Assembly (NCBI GenBank): GCA_947468665.1
Contig: CANILH010000018.1
Location: 1 to 45,483, forward strand
Origin: Oligoflexales bacterium
GTDB taxonomy: Bacteria; Bdellovibrionota_B; Oligoflexia; Oligoflexales; RGVZ01
Direction: 5' to 3'
DNA length: 45,483 nucleotides
Shown: positions 14,343-23,009 of the stretch, in pieces
Layout of the letters: every line of letters starts with the position of its first letter
Position numbering within the stretch: position 1 is the stretch's first letter
Position numbers and translations under genes: made by a program
Notes under the pieces: generated by a model
The model's database searches: none
Told to the model about the DNA's origin: nothing
The model's input: only the letters and a program-made list of their open reading frames with translations

Positions 14343-15797
14343 TTAATTGGGGACGTTTGGCGCCGCCATCTCATTACCCGCAGGCGTTACGTTCGAAGGC
14401 GTTATGCTGGCGATAATGCTTCTTTTGGCCTTATAGAGATACTGCGGGGCACCCGAGTGTCTAAGGAAAACCATTTCAGGATTATCCTGAGCTAGCCAGA
14501 ATTCAGTGGAGATCGCCGCCGCGGGTTTTTCCGCTGGAAACAAAATGATTTTGTGTTTTGGGGCTTTGGGGAGGTTTTTCATTTCCTTGCTTCCGGGCTC
14601 ATATACATCCTCAGCGCGTGCGTACTCAAGGTCAACGATAAGGCCTCTGATGTGGCTCTGAGGTTTGGGTTGACCCCCTGCCGTTCCCGCGTATTTACCA
14701 TCAGCGCCAAATTTTGTGGCGTCAGACTCGGAATACCAGTCGGAGGCGACTTTTGTAAAGTTTTCTCCGTCGATGTTTACTTTAGCGATGCTTGCGGATT
14801 GAAACGTGAATACTTTCTTGTCGCGAAGGTCTTTTGCAGATTTTTTAAGTTTCGTTTTGGCGTCGTCGTGAAGCTTATAGACAGTCTGACTTCCGGCGAG
14901 TTGGGCATAAAGAGCGCTAGCTACGTCAGCGACTTTCAGTGAGACATTAGCTTTGTCCGCTGTAAGCGTAACTTCGGCAAAAGAAGAAGAGCTGGATAGC
15001 GCTTTAGCGATAGTTTTATCAGGGGATTCAATAAACTCCGCGGCTTTGAGGCCTGTAATGTCATCCAGAAGATTACTGACAGCGACCGTATCCGCATTTG
15101 CTTTTACTGGTGCCGTTATAAGCCACTTGCCGTCCTCTTTCGCCAGAGTGATTGACTCTGGTCCGGATTTTAATATTAATGCGGTCACTTGAGGTGATGT
15201 CAGAGTGAATATTTTCTTATCTCTCAGGTCAAAAAGATTTTTCCCGGTCGATGTGGCGATGTACTGACTTCCTGAATAAACAGTGTCGGAGGCACTTGTG
15301 GCAGCATATACGCCGAACCCAACGGGGGAATTTACGCCAACGAAAAACGCCGTTTTTTTGCCGTCATTAGTCTCAAGCTCGATTGACCGTCTCGGGTTTG
15401 TGAGGCCAAAAGTAGCCCATTTGTCTTTGCCGGTGGTGACCTCAGACTCTGTCTTGTAGTCAGTGATGTTCTTCAGGAGGTCAGTGACGGCCTGCTGGTC
15501 GGCTGCGGTTTGAACGGGAGATGTAATCTCCCAACGACCATTTACCAGCTTTAAAGTGGCATCTACGCTTTTGGAGGGGTCTGTCTTGGGCGTAGAGGTT
15601 TTATCATCTGTGTCAGAGTCACCCGTGGAGTGATACACGATGCCTACGACAGACTCAGGTTTGATTGTCGTGATCAGGCCTTTTGTTTCTTTATCCTGCT
15701 CGTCTTTTTTGGTTTTCCACTCGTCCCAGGTTGCAAGTCCCCCGAGAGCCAGGAGAAAGATCCCTAAGCCGGTTAGTTGCTTCCAGTTGCGCATCAT
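14343..15797 (-). CDS. DUF4340 domain protein of the Gld-like ABC operon
   Basis: 484 residues. One N-terminal membrane helix (about 8-24, LTGLGIFLLALGGLATW), then a periplasmic region made of two or three related beta-rich modules: LKLVNGRWEITSPVQTAADQQAV (near 82-104) and LAKEDGKWLITAPVKANADTVAV (near 218-240) line up well as internal repeats, each followed by a LLxxIT helix. Last of four genes; its ATG overlaps the stop of the GldG-like gene (ATGA). DUF4340 proteins commonly sit with GldG-like ABC genes; the exact role is not known to me. It probably extends from the inner membrane as part of this complex. Confidence 0.87.
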   Translation of the reverse strand: MMRNWKQLTGLGIFLLALGGLATWDEWKTKKDEQDKETKGLITTIKPESVVGIVYHSTGDSDTDDKTSTPKTDPSKSVDATLKLVNGRWEITSPVQTAADQQAVTDLLKNITDYKTESEVTTGKDKWATFGLTNPRRSIELETNDGKKTAFFVGVNSPVGFGVYAATSASDTVYSGSQYIATSTGKNLFDLRDKKIFTLTSPQVTALILKSGPESITLAKEDGKWLITAPVKANADTVAVSNLLDDITGLKAAEFIESPDKTIAKALSSSSSFAEVTLTADKANVSLKVADVASALYAQLAGSQTVYKLHDDAKTKLKKSAKDLRDKKVFTFQSASIAKVNIDGENFTKVASDWYSESDATKFGADGKYAGTAGGQPKPQSHIRGLIVDLEYARAEDVYEPGSKEMKNLPKAPKHKIILFPAEKPAAAISTEFWLAQDNPEMVFLRHSGAPQYLYKAKRSIIASITPSNVTPAGNEMAAPNVPN

Positions 15798-17353
15798 GCC
15801 TGTTTCCTCCTTAGCCAGTAGAACGCGCCAACGGCTAAGAAGATGAATGGGTAGATGTAGCTGATGAAAAGTAAGTTAAGGGTTGCGCTGCCAGAGGCAA
15901 GCGACAAAGTGCTCTTGGTGGTGTCCTGTGGTCTGATGGCAATAAAATCGTCGTCTTGAGTGAGCCAACTTAAGGTGTTCACAAAAAGATCCCGATGTTC
16001 AGCGGTTTGGGCGCCGTGGTTTGACGCGAACTGACTTGAGCCATAGGCAGCTATGCGCACGTCCTTCTCCCCGACTTTTCCGGTGGCCGCAGCCATAACG
16101 GCAAATGATCCCTGTTCAATACGGTCTTCGGTGATTTTTTTGAGATCTGACGCCGACCCCGTGTTCTTAACTCTGACAGTTGTCTCGCCGGTAGTTTTAC
16201 CGATCAAACTGACTTTGAATTTTGAGATGTTGTCAGTGATCTCAGATACCGTTCTGGTGTTCTGGAACAAGACGGCGACATTGCTTTTGCGGGCGAAGTC
16301 TTTAGTGATCGGACTGAACTCGTCGAAGTCACCGACAATGGCGTTGTTCTGGCCGAGAAGTTGAGCCCTTGGGTCGTCAGGACGAAGTATCATGAAGTCA
16401 TTATTAAAAGAGATTCCGTATTTCGAGATGGCAGAGTTGATGTTTGTTACGGGTGTCATCGCGTCGATCAGAGCAAGGACACTGCCGCCTTTGGAAACGA
16501 AGTCATTAAGGAACTTAGCCTCGGTGTCTTTGAAATCATACTTGGGACCTGCGATGACAAGGACCGCGGCGTCATCAGGCACTTTGCCGGCGTCGAGCAG
16601 ATTGACGTCCGCTACGTCGTAGCGGTTGTTTTTGAGCTCCTGGCTGATCATCTCATATCCTGACGCCTCTTGCCCGGTAAGCTGACCTTCGCCATGTCCT
16701 TTGGTGAAGTAGATTTTCTTAGCGCCGGTTTTGAGAACGGCGACCAGGGCATTGGTGACCTTCTCCTCGGTAAACGTCGTGACTCTGTTTTCCTGGTTTC
16801 CTAGCTTGAAGATAACTGTGTTGCCGCTGGTGAGTTTTTCGGCCATAGCCCGAGTCGGGTCTTTCTGGGGGTTGATGTACTCGACGCCAAATTTCGCCCC
16901 GCGGGCCAGATAAAGACCAATCAGATCGCGAAAGGTCTGCTCCTGAGCCTGATCCAGGAAAAACGCGCTGATCTTGAGATCACCGCCATTTTTGGTGAGA
17001 GTCTCAATCGCCTTAACAGATTGATCAGAGAGCGTGTTGGCCTTGTCTCGGCTGAGATCAAATGTTTTGTCAAAGCGTGGTCGGCTGGTCAGTACGGAAA
17101 TCCCGATAAAAACACCAATCGCCATGACTAGAATCGCTCCGGATGAGGCGCCGTATTTCGCGCCTTTGCGGGCAAAGAATTTTTTGAATCCAGCGCGGTC
17201 AAGCCAGCCCCACAGCGCGAGAAGCCCGATGGCGAGACCCCAGCCAATGGATTTGAAAATCAAGGCTTGGGCCGCGAAGCTTGATGATAAGGTCGCGAAA
17301 AACGCGGCAATGAAAACGGAGAGAAAGGGCAGAATAAATAATCCAGTACGCAT
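15794..17353 (-). CDS. GldG-like ABC transporter auxiliary protein
   Basis: 519 residues from the ATG at 17353, which has GGAGGT 7 nt upstream; a TTG 15 nt earlier (17368) would overlap the permease stop and lies on the ribosome site. Three N-terminal membrane helices, a large extracytoplasmic domain with the family pattern DLSRDKANTLSDQSVKAIETL, KIYFTKGHGEGQ and LNDFVSKGGSVLALIDAMTPV, and one C-terminal helix. This is the ABC_transp_aux/GldG layout. In Bacteroidetes GldG works with GldA and GldF in gliding; outside that group such sets have unproven roles. It is the third gene of the operon, overlapping the next by 4 nt. Confidence 0.87.
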   Translation of the reverse strand: MRTGLFILPFLSVFIAAFFATLSSSFAAQALIFKSIGWGLAIGLLALWGWLDRAGFKKFFARKGAKYGASSGAILVMAIGVFIGISVLTSRPRFDKTFDLSRDKANTLSDQSVKAIETLTKNGGDLKISAFFLDQAQEQTFRDLIGLYLARGAKFGVEYINPQKDPTRAMAEKLTSGNTVIFKLGNQENRVTTFTEEKVTNALVAVLKTGAKKIYFTKGHGEGQLTGQEASGYEMISQELKNNRYDVADVNLLDAGKVPDDAAVLVIAGPKYDFKDTEAKFLNDFVSKGGSVLALIDAMTPVTNINSAISKYGISFNNDFMILRPDDPRAQLLGQNNAIVGDFDEFSPITKDFARKSNVAVLFQNTRTVSEITDNISKFKVSLIGKTTGETTVRVKNTGSASDLKKITEDRIEQGSFAVMAAATGKVGEKDVRIAAYGSSQFASNHGAQTAEHRDLFVNTLSWLTQDDDFIAIRPQDTTKSTLSLASGSATLNLLFISYIYPFIFLAVGAFYWLRRKQA

Positions 17354-17358
17354 AGAAA

Positions 17359-18123
17359 TTACCTCCAACGCTGACTGTCGAGAGTGACGTTTGTAAAAAA
17401 CAGGAACATGCCGGTAAATACAAGAAAGTATGCCGTATGAGCCACGGAGAGTGTGCCTTTGAAAAATGCGTCAAGGTGATCAGAACTCGCGATATATTTC
17501 ATTACGGACTCTGTCATTCCACCGCCGCTTAAGTTCGGCGCCATCCAGTTGAGGATGAGCAGAAGAAATAATCCGAACATTGTGAAAAGAAACGCCATGA
17601 ATTGATTGCTGGTCATCGAGCTAACCCATAGCCCGAACGCGAGCTGAGAGGACACCAGCAAAAAAAGACCGAGATATGACGACAGGATGATCATTTTATC
17701 TGGATTGCCGTGGGTGATCGTGAACAGTGGGTAAACAGCTGAAGCCAAAAGCACCAGGCCCATGAGGGCGCCGGCCGCGAAGAACTTCCCAAGTACGATC
17801 TCAAGGGCCGTGCATGGAGCCGTCTGGAGAAGGCGTATCGATTGGTTGCGTTTTTCTTCGCTAAAGCTCGCCATCGTCACAGCGGGAACAACCAAGAGGA
17901 GAATAAAGTGAAGGTTATAAAAAAGCGCTTTCAGAAGTTGCTCTAGCGTGGGTGCTTGTCCGCCCATCATTGGGGCCTGGGTGGTCATCTGCATGAACAT
18001 ATGAATGAAGTTGTTGAAGAAAAATCCCATAAAAATAAGAAAGAACCAGAAAATAGCCGCGGCGCGCGGGGAGGAAAAGTAAGCCCTCAGATCACGGCGG
18101 GCGATGGCGATAACACCTCTCAT
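17359..18123 (-). CDS. ABC-2 type permease (GldF-like)
   Basis: 254 residues with six predicted membrane helices. The N-terminus has the family pattern AIARRDLRAYFSSPRAAAIF, then a Met- and Gln-rich periplasmic loop (MFMQMTTQAPMMGGQAP), followed by MASFSEEKRNQSIRLLQTAP, a typical cytoplasmic coupling segment. Ribosome site AAGGAG just before the ATG. It follows the ATPase gene after 13 nt, and the GldG-like start lies 5 nt past its stop, inside the same short stretch. Confidence 0.88.
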   Translation of the reverse strand: MRGVIAIARRDLRAYFSSPRAAAIFWFFLIFMGFFFNNFIHMFMQMTTQAPMMGGQAPTLEQLLKALFYNLHFILLLVVPAVTMASFSEEKRNQSIRLLQTAPCTALEIVLGKFFAAGALMGLVLLASAVYPLFTITHGNPDKMIILSSYLGLFLLVSSQLAFGLWVSSMTSNQFMAFLFTMFGLFLLLILNWMAPNLSGGGMTESVMKYIASSDHLDAFFKGTLSVAHTAYFLVFTGMFLFFTNVTLDSQRWR

Positions 18124-18136
18124 AGCAATCTCCTTA

Positions 18137-19057
18137 TTATTTAGTGAGTTGGAGGAAGACGTCTTCCAATGATTTTGTTTTTAGAGAAAGGCCTCTGATT
18201 CCAAACCCTCCATCAACGACAGCTTTAGCGACATCATCAAGAATCTGATCTCCTGACGACGCGGCGACCGCGAACTCGATGTCCTCGGGGTTTGCTCCGG
18301 CCTTGAGGTTTTGAAGGCCCAGGCGACCGAGTGTTGTCATGGCATTGGCGCCGTTGCGGGCGACTTTAAGCTTGTAGATGTGCCCCGATTCCATGGAGGC
18401 GGCAAGTTGTTCGTAAGTGCCCTGTGTGACGATTTTGCCGCGGTTAATGATGATAATCTTGTCGCAGGTGTTTTGCACCTCACTGAGGATGTGCGAGGAG
18501 AGCAAAATCGTGTGCTGTCCGGCGAGCGAGCGGACAAGTTTGCGGATCTCGGCGATTTGTGTAGGGTCAAGACCTTCGGTCGGTTCGTCAAGAACGAGGA
18601 CTTCCGGGTCGTGAACCATGGCCTGCGCAAGCCCTACCCGCTGGCGGTAGCCTTTGGAGAGATTGCCGATAAGGCGTTTTCGGACATCTCCCAATGCGAG
18701 TTTGTCGATAGTCGAGTCAACTCGCGATTTAATTGATGAGCGGTCAATTTTGCGGATCTCAGCAGCATAGGTGACATATTCATCCACGATCATGTCGAGA
18801 TGAAGTGGCGCGACATCCGGCAGATAGCCGAGACGTTTTTTGGCCTCAAGTGGATGCTCAGTGATGTCATAACCGGCTACTTTCGCCGCTCCAGAGTCAG
18901 CGCCAATGCAGCCGCACAAAATGTCCATCGTTGTGGATTTACCGGCGCCGTTGGCTCCAAGGAAGCCAACAATTTGGCCTTTTTCGACGGTAAACGACAC
19001 GTTGGAAAGTGCCGCTAGATCGCCGTAGTTTTTTGAAAGACCCGATACTTCGATCAT
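18137..19057 (-). CDS. ABC transporter ATPase (GldA-like)
   Basis: 306 residues. Walker A GANGAGKST (34-42), signature LSKGYRQR (133-140, the Gld and Nos-type form of LSGGQ), Walker B LVLDEP (154-159), and the switch histidine in LLSSHIL. GYLPDVAPLHLDM after the Walker A region matches the GYLPEHNPLY pattern of GldA-type ATPases. A C-terminal extension of about 90 residues follows the nucleotide-binding domain. First gene of a four-gene operon. Energises the permease downstream; the substrate is unknown. Confidence 0.92.
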   Translation of the reverse strand: MIEVSGLSKNYGDLAALSNVSFTVEKGQIVGFLGANGAGKSTTMDILCGCIGADSGAAKVAGYDITEHPLEAKKRLGYLPDVAPLHLDMIVDEYVTYAAEIRKIDRSSIKSRVDSTIDKLALGDVRKRLIGNLSKGYRQRVGLAQAMVHDPEVLVLDEPTEGLDPTQIAEIRKLVRSLAGQHTILLSSHILSEVQNTCDKIIIINRGKIVTQGTYEQLAASMESGHIYKLKVARNGANAMTTLGRLGLQNLKAGANPEDIEFAVAASSGDQILDDVAKAVVDGGFGIRGLSLKTKSLEDVFLQLTK

Positions 19058-19190
19058 GTCATTCCTCCATGTAACGCTTCAGGAATCATATAATCGTGTT
19101 CCTAAAGGTAAGTTGATGACCCGAGCTTATTCTCAAAGCAGATTCTTTTATATGTTTTACTCTGAGAATTCTAAGAACTAAATGAAAAAA

Positions 19191-21434
19191 TTATGGCAGA
19201 ACAGGCGCAGATGCCATCGCACCGCGTTGCCAATAAAGTGACCAGTCTTTATAGTGCGGAGACAGGACATGCCCACTCACGCCAGTGGGGAATGCCCAAA
19301 GGCTAGCCTTGGGGTCAGAGGGTTGCCATAGGAGTCTCGTGCTTGGGCCATGATCAGGCCTTTCAGCCCGTATTGCTGCCCCCGAGCCAAACTGCGGGTA
19401 TCCATCGACCGCGAATAGTCCACCAAGAATCTGAATTTGGTCAACGAATGGGTGTTGGACGTTCCAGTGATTGCGGTCCTGCCATGGTTTGGTGTGACGT
19501 GGCGTGACGCGGGCGAGACTTTTGTTGATACCACTCGCGAGATTTGCCGCATTGATCCCGATCGCTTTCAACGAGTCTGCCTGCTCCATGGCGATAACTA
19601 CCCTCGCCCTCTTCATATCCCTGCGGATCTCGGGCAGCTCTTGATCGCCTTTCTGAAAGTGTCTGGCGACTGTTTTCATTATAATTTGGTCGAAAATCTG
19701 AGCGCCGTCATCGGCTTCGCTCATACAAAGCTGGCAAGACCTGGGATCTCCATCCCAAGATTCCCAGTCTTTTTTTTGGGCGTCAGGTAATTTATCCGTC
19801 GCTCCATTTTTTAAAAGCCAATTTAGAAGCTCCCTATGGAATCTCGACGTAGTATCAAGCTGAAGAAGTCGCATATCATCGGCGGTAAGTTCCGCTGATT
19901 TATTTAATACGTCCCGGATACGTGACGCGCGGTCATCATCTGACCAGTTATGGATCCGGTCGTCTATCCATAAACGCTCATTAGCGGTGGAAATAAAGGC
20001 CGACTCCTGGCCGTTGTCAGCGGCGATATATAAACGTCTGCGTTTAGCTGTATCGCAGTCGTCAGACCACTGACTCGCCTCGGAGGTATCAGCAAAGGCT
20101 CCGTTATTTTTCCTTTGGATGTCGCATCCGCTGATCCGAAGTCCCATATTGCCATCTCGGTCCAGCATCGTGAAACTGAGGGGGGCGAACCGGAAGTCAT
20201 TAATGGCCTTATTAAATGTATCCCAGGATGTGGCATGGTTGATCGCGTCTATAGGTAACGATAAGATTCCGGGCTTTAGGGTAAGCCATTGTCTCGCGAC
20301 AAGATTGCCGTCTGGCAGGTCTCTGACGATGGGACCCCTGAGGGATTTTCGAACCGTGATGTATTCAGAAGATCCCCCTTTGATTTTGATTTCCCTGGTT
20401 TCAGTTGAAATGACATCCTCTGGCATTTCTATGACAGCGTCGTCCACGTCTTCTGCGGTGTTGGTTATGGCCCAGGCGATGTTTTGATTCATACCAATTA
20501 AGACACCGGGGACACCTGGAAGTGATGTTCCGGTCATCCACCTATGATCTTCAGTAGTGCTTAGTCTCATGGGGATCCATAGTTGTGGGACTTGATATCC
20601 CAGATGTGGGTCGTTGGCTAGCCACGCCCCGTTTTTTCCACGGTATGCCCAGGAGTTGCTGCCATCAAGGCCCCGGTGATCGCGGTCTTCCAAAATCTGA
20701 AAATCACTGTCAGTGAGCTTGGTGGCGGGAAATAGGTCTGCCGGGATAGTGGGAAATTGGTGATCCGGAGCTTTGTCAAACCAAACGCGGTTCCACGGGT
20801 GTCTTAGCGGAAAAATGAAATACCACCACTCATCAGGAAGCGCATCCCGCCATTTTTGCATGTCCAGGTCTCTTGACCAGGATCTTGTCATATTATTCGC
20901 CATCAGAATTTCGATTAATAGACTGTCTTCGCAGCTCCATGGCAGCGGCGTGACCCCGAGAATTTTATACTCCACCCCTCCCCGGCCAGCGTATTGAGTG
21001 ATAAAGGAATTCACTCCGCGCGCGTATGCGTCACAGGTATTTTTTTGGCGTTCTGGCATAGATTGGATGGCTTTTACAGCATAATGTCGCCAGTCTTCTT
21101 TTCTTTGTTGGCGGTCAAACACCAGAGCGGAATTGCCAAATAATTCCGACAGCGCGCCGCCACCTTTGCGGCGCATCAGGTCCATCTGAAAGAGTCGCTC
21201 ACTCGCGACAGCGAATCCCTGCCGCTCAATTACATCCAGCCAAGTGCTACCGTTGACGAGCAAAACACCCCGCTCATCGCGAATGATCGCGCCCGATGAG
21301 ACGGTTCTTAATTCGGCGTCAGAAAAGCCCTGATTTTTGATGACGTGCCATAGGTAATAAAGCCCGCAAATGAAAATTACGAGAGTGAGGCATAGGATTG
21401 AAAGGGCAGTGCGGCGCAAGTGTAATTTCCTCAT
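19191..21434 (-). CDS. Penicillin acylase family N-terminal nucleophile hydrolase
   Basis: 747 residues. N-terminal signal or membrane helix (about 10-31) puts the enzyme in the envelope. The precursor layout is alpha chain, short linker, beta chain: Ser259 in GLDGSNSWAY would become the N-terminal nucleophile after autocleavage. Other family signs: GFAVASERLFQMDLMRR (74-90), LANDPHLGYQVPQLW, SLPGVPGVLIGMNQNIAWAIT. Family members hydrolyse amides such as beta-lactam side chains or acyl-homoserine lactones; the substrate here cannot be read from sequence. The region before the ATG has no good ribosome site. It reads in the same direction as the ABC operon, 133 bp upstream of it. Confidence 0.87.
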   Translation of the reverse strand: MRKLHLRRTALSILCLTLVIFICGLYYLWHVIKNQGFSDAELRTVSSGAIIRDERGVLLVNGSTWLDVIERQGFAVASERLFQMDLMRRKGGGALSELFGNSALVFDRQQRKEDWRHYAVKAIQSMPERQKNTCDAYARGVNSFITQYAGRGGVEYKILGVTPLPWSCEDSLLIEILMANNMTRSWSRDLDMQKWRDALPDEWWYFIFPLRHPWNRVWFDKAPDHQFPTIPADLFPATKLTDSDFQILEDRDHRGLDGSNSWAYRGKNGAWLANDPHLGYQVPQLWIPMRLSTTEDHRWMTGTSLPGVPGVLIGMNQNIAWAITNTAEDVDDAVIEMPEDVISTETREIKIKGGSSEYITVRKSLRGPIVRDLPDGNLVARQWLTLKPGILSLPIDAINHATSWDTFNKAINDFRFAPLSFTMLDRDGNMGLRISGCDIQRKNNGAFADTSEASQWSDDCDTAKRRRLYIAADNGQESAFISTANERLWIDDRIHNWSDDDRASRIRDVLNKSAELTADDMRLLQLDTTSRFHRELLNWLLKNGATDKLPDAQKKDWESWDGDPRSCQLCMSEADDGAQIFDQIIMKTVARHFQKGDQELPEIRRDMKRARVVIAMEQADSLKAIGINAANLASGINKSLARVTPRHTKPWQDRNHWNVQHPFVDQIQILGGLFAVDGYPQFGSGAAIRAERPDHGPSTRLLWQPSDPKASLWAFPTGVSGHVLSPHYKDWSLYWQRGAMASAPVLP

Positions 21435-21497
21435 GAAAATTCATGGCAATAAGCCGTGATCATGGAGGATTCTTCCCTTGTTGACAAGTCGCAAGCA

Positions 21498-21526
21498 TTG
21501 ACCACGAAATGCCGGCACCTTATAAC
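21498..21526 (+). promoter_or_regulatory. Sigma-70-like promoter upstream of ihfA
   Basis: TTGACC (21498-21503), a 17-bp spacer and TATAAC (21521-21526) give a good match to the vegetative consensus, on the strand of ihfA. It would leave a leader of about 150 nt. A second, weaker candidate is TTGCAT (21579-21584), 18 bp, CATAAT (21603-21608). Confidence 0.55.
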
Positions 21527-21594
21527 CACCCGTTTTTGTTGTGTTTAATTTAGGCCTTGCAAATCTATCGCATGGGACTTGCATCTCGGTAGCA

Positions 21595-21624
21595 GTAAGT
21601 TGCATAATATCATTAGTAACTTAC
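21595..21624. promoter_or_regulatory. Inverted repeat over the second ihfA promoter
   Basis: GTAAGTT (21595-21601) and AACTTAC (21618-21624) are perfect complements separated by 16 nt that contain the candidate minus-10 CATAAT. Spacing of the half-site centres (23 bp) is about two helix turns, as expected for a dimeric repressor or autoregulating protein. Purely a pattern-based suggestion. Confidence 0.4.
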
Positions 21625-21682
21625 GACATCACACAGCCATCAGCCGAAGGCTAACGTCGATTGAACAGAGGAGATACCTGAA

Positions 21683-22015
21683 ATGTCTACACTTACCAAA
21701 GATGCGCTCATCGAATTGATTCGTGACAAGGTGGGATATCCTGTCAAGGAAGCTAAAGATATTCTTGAGATGATTTTGGAAGAAGTGAAGGCAAAGCTTG
21801 AAAAAGGCAAAGAAGTCAAGATCAGTGGCTTTGGCAAGTGGATCGTTAAAGAGAAACGCAGCCGTCCGGGCCGTAATCCTCATACAGGCCAAAAAATCGA
21901 GATTACAGCTCGACGTGTGGTGACCTTTCATCCATCTGATAAATTGCGCGACTGCGTGAATCGTCAGGTGCCCCCGACTGACCTGTTGAAATCATCTGGT
22001 GGTTCTGACGATTAA
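21683..22015 (+). CDS. ihfA: Integration host factor alpha-type DNA-bending protein
   Basis: 110 residues, with GAGGAG before the ATG. HU/IHF fold: N-terminal helices, KISGFGKW (46-53), arm motif RPGRNPHTG (61-69) with the intercalating Pro66, then ITARRVVTFHPSDKL (74-88), which is the alpha-subunit form. A polar tail of about 15 residues (PPTDLLKSSGGSDD) extends beyond the usual end. No beta subunit is near, so it may pair with one encoded elsewhere or work as a homodimer. The gene has its own promoter region and is followed after 23 nt by the adenosyltransferase gene. Confidence 0.92.
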   Translation: MSTLTKDALIELIRDKVGYPVKEAKDILEMILEEVKAKLEKGKEVKISGFGKWIVKEKRSRPGRNPHTGQKIEITARRVVTFHPSDKLRDCVNRQVPPTDLLKSSGGSDD

Positions 22016-22038
22016 TCTACTGATTGCCTGTTGGTTTT

Positions 22039-22623
22039 GTGACCATTCGATTATCAAAAATCTATACTAAAGTTGGCGACCGTGGTTCGACACTTCTTGC
22101 CACTGGCGAGCGCGTTCTCAAAAGCAATGATCGGATTGAGGCCTACGGTACAGTCGACGAGTTGAACTCCTTTGTGGGCGTTCTTCGTGATTCTATCAGC
22201 GATAATAATTCGACAGCTGATCTTTTGCCGTTGCTCGCGCGAGTTCAAAATGAGCTATTCGATGTAGGTGGTGAGCTGTCCGTTCCACTGGACGTGCTCG
22301 ATACGTCACGGCAACAGGTTATCCAGCTTACAGATGTTGAGCGTCTTGAACGCGAGATGGACGCCTTTAATGAAAAACTGCCCCCTCTGGAGAATTTCGT
22401 GCTTCCCGGAGGGCATCTCGCGAACTCCAATGCCCATGTTGTCAGGACGGTGTGCCGCCGGGCTGAACGCGCTGTTGTCCGCATGTCAGAGCAGGCCGCT
22501 GTTCGTGACGAGATTAGAATTTATCTGAACCGATTAAGTGACTGGTTTTTTGTGCTCAGCCGCGAATTATCTCGCCGTAATGGGGTTGAAGAGGTTTTAT
22601 GGGCGCAGAACAAAAAAATATAG
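22039..22623 (+). CDS. Cob(I)alamin adenosyltransferase, PduO type
   Basis: 194 residues from GTG 22039, preferred over TTG 22024 because MTIRLSKIYTKVGDRG is the usual N-terminus of this family. Transfers the adenosyl group of ATP to cob(I)alamin, making coenzyme B12. Signature residues: KIYTKVGDRG, RIEAYGTVDELNSFVG, FVLPGG, CRRAERAVV and NRLSDWFFVLSRELSR. Ribosome site is poor. Its 3' end overlaps the next gene by 25 nt. No B12-dependent enzyme or B12 riboswitch is visible in the neighbourhood. Confidence 0.93.
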   Translation: MTIRLSKIYTKVGDRGSTLLATGERVLKSNDRIEAYGTVDELNSFVGVLRDSISDNNSTADLLPLLARVQNELFDVGGELSVPLDVLDTSRQQVIQLTDVERLEREMDAFNEKLPPLENFVLPGGHLANSNAHVVRTVCRRAERAVVRMSEQAAVRDEIRIYLNRLSDWFFVLSRELSRRNGVEEVLWAQNKKI

Positions 22624-23009
22624 TCGCGGTCTCATGGGTCGTCGCGTTATTGATTATGGCATTTTGGGCGACAGGCGAGGGTTTGAGAGTTTTTTGGGCC
22701 ACGAGCCGTCATCATCAGATTAGTAAAGTGGCCCTGGAATTGGTTGAGCCTGCGCGAACCGAGTATAAACGGGCGGAGCAAAAATATTTCCTCGAGTATG
22801 GCATTTACGTGCCGCTGGAAGATATCATGTATGTAGAGCAACTTCCTGGTGGCGGCGTTCGGTATGGAGATGCGCTCCAAAGATCTTGCTCGGGACTGCA
22901 GCTTGGATCGGGACTGGCAATTTGGCTGCCGCTGCGAATCAAGTGGCCTTTTTTTGGTGAAAGGGTGATTGAATGGTGCTGGAAACCGCCCGTGAAGAGA
23001 ACAAATTAA
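22599..23009 (+). CDS. Small single-span membrane protein, unknown
   Basis: 136 residues, ATG with GAAGAGG upstream, starting inside the end of the adenosyltransferase gene. One membrane helix at about 9-31 (VAVSWVVALLIMAFWATGEGLRV), then a soluble part with basic and aromatic residues (KYFLEYGIYVPLEDIMYVEQL) ending WPFFGERVIEWCW. No family recognised. The nested overlaps with both neighbours suggest translational coupling and co-expression with ihfA and the adenosyltransferase. Confidence 0.7.
   Translation: MGAEQKNIVAVSWVVALLIMAFWATGEGLRVFWATSRHHQISKVALELVEPARTEYKRAEQKYFLEYGIYVPLEDIMYVEQLPGGGVRYGDALQRSCSGLQLGSGLAIWLPLRIKWPFFGERVIEWCWKPPVKRTN

Noticed and set aside
22016-22038. Cobalamin riboswitch before the adenosyltransferase
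   Set aside because: The gap to ihfA is only 23 nt, much too short for the B12 aptamer.
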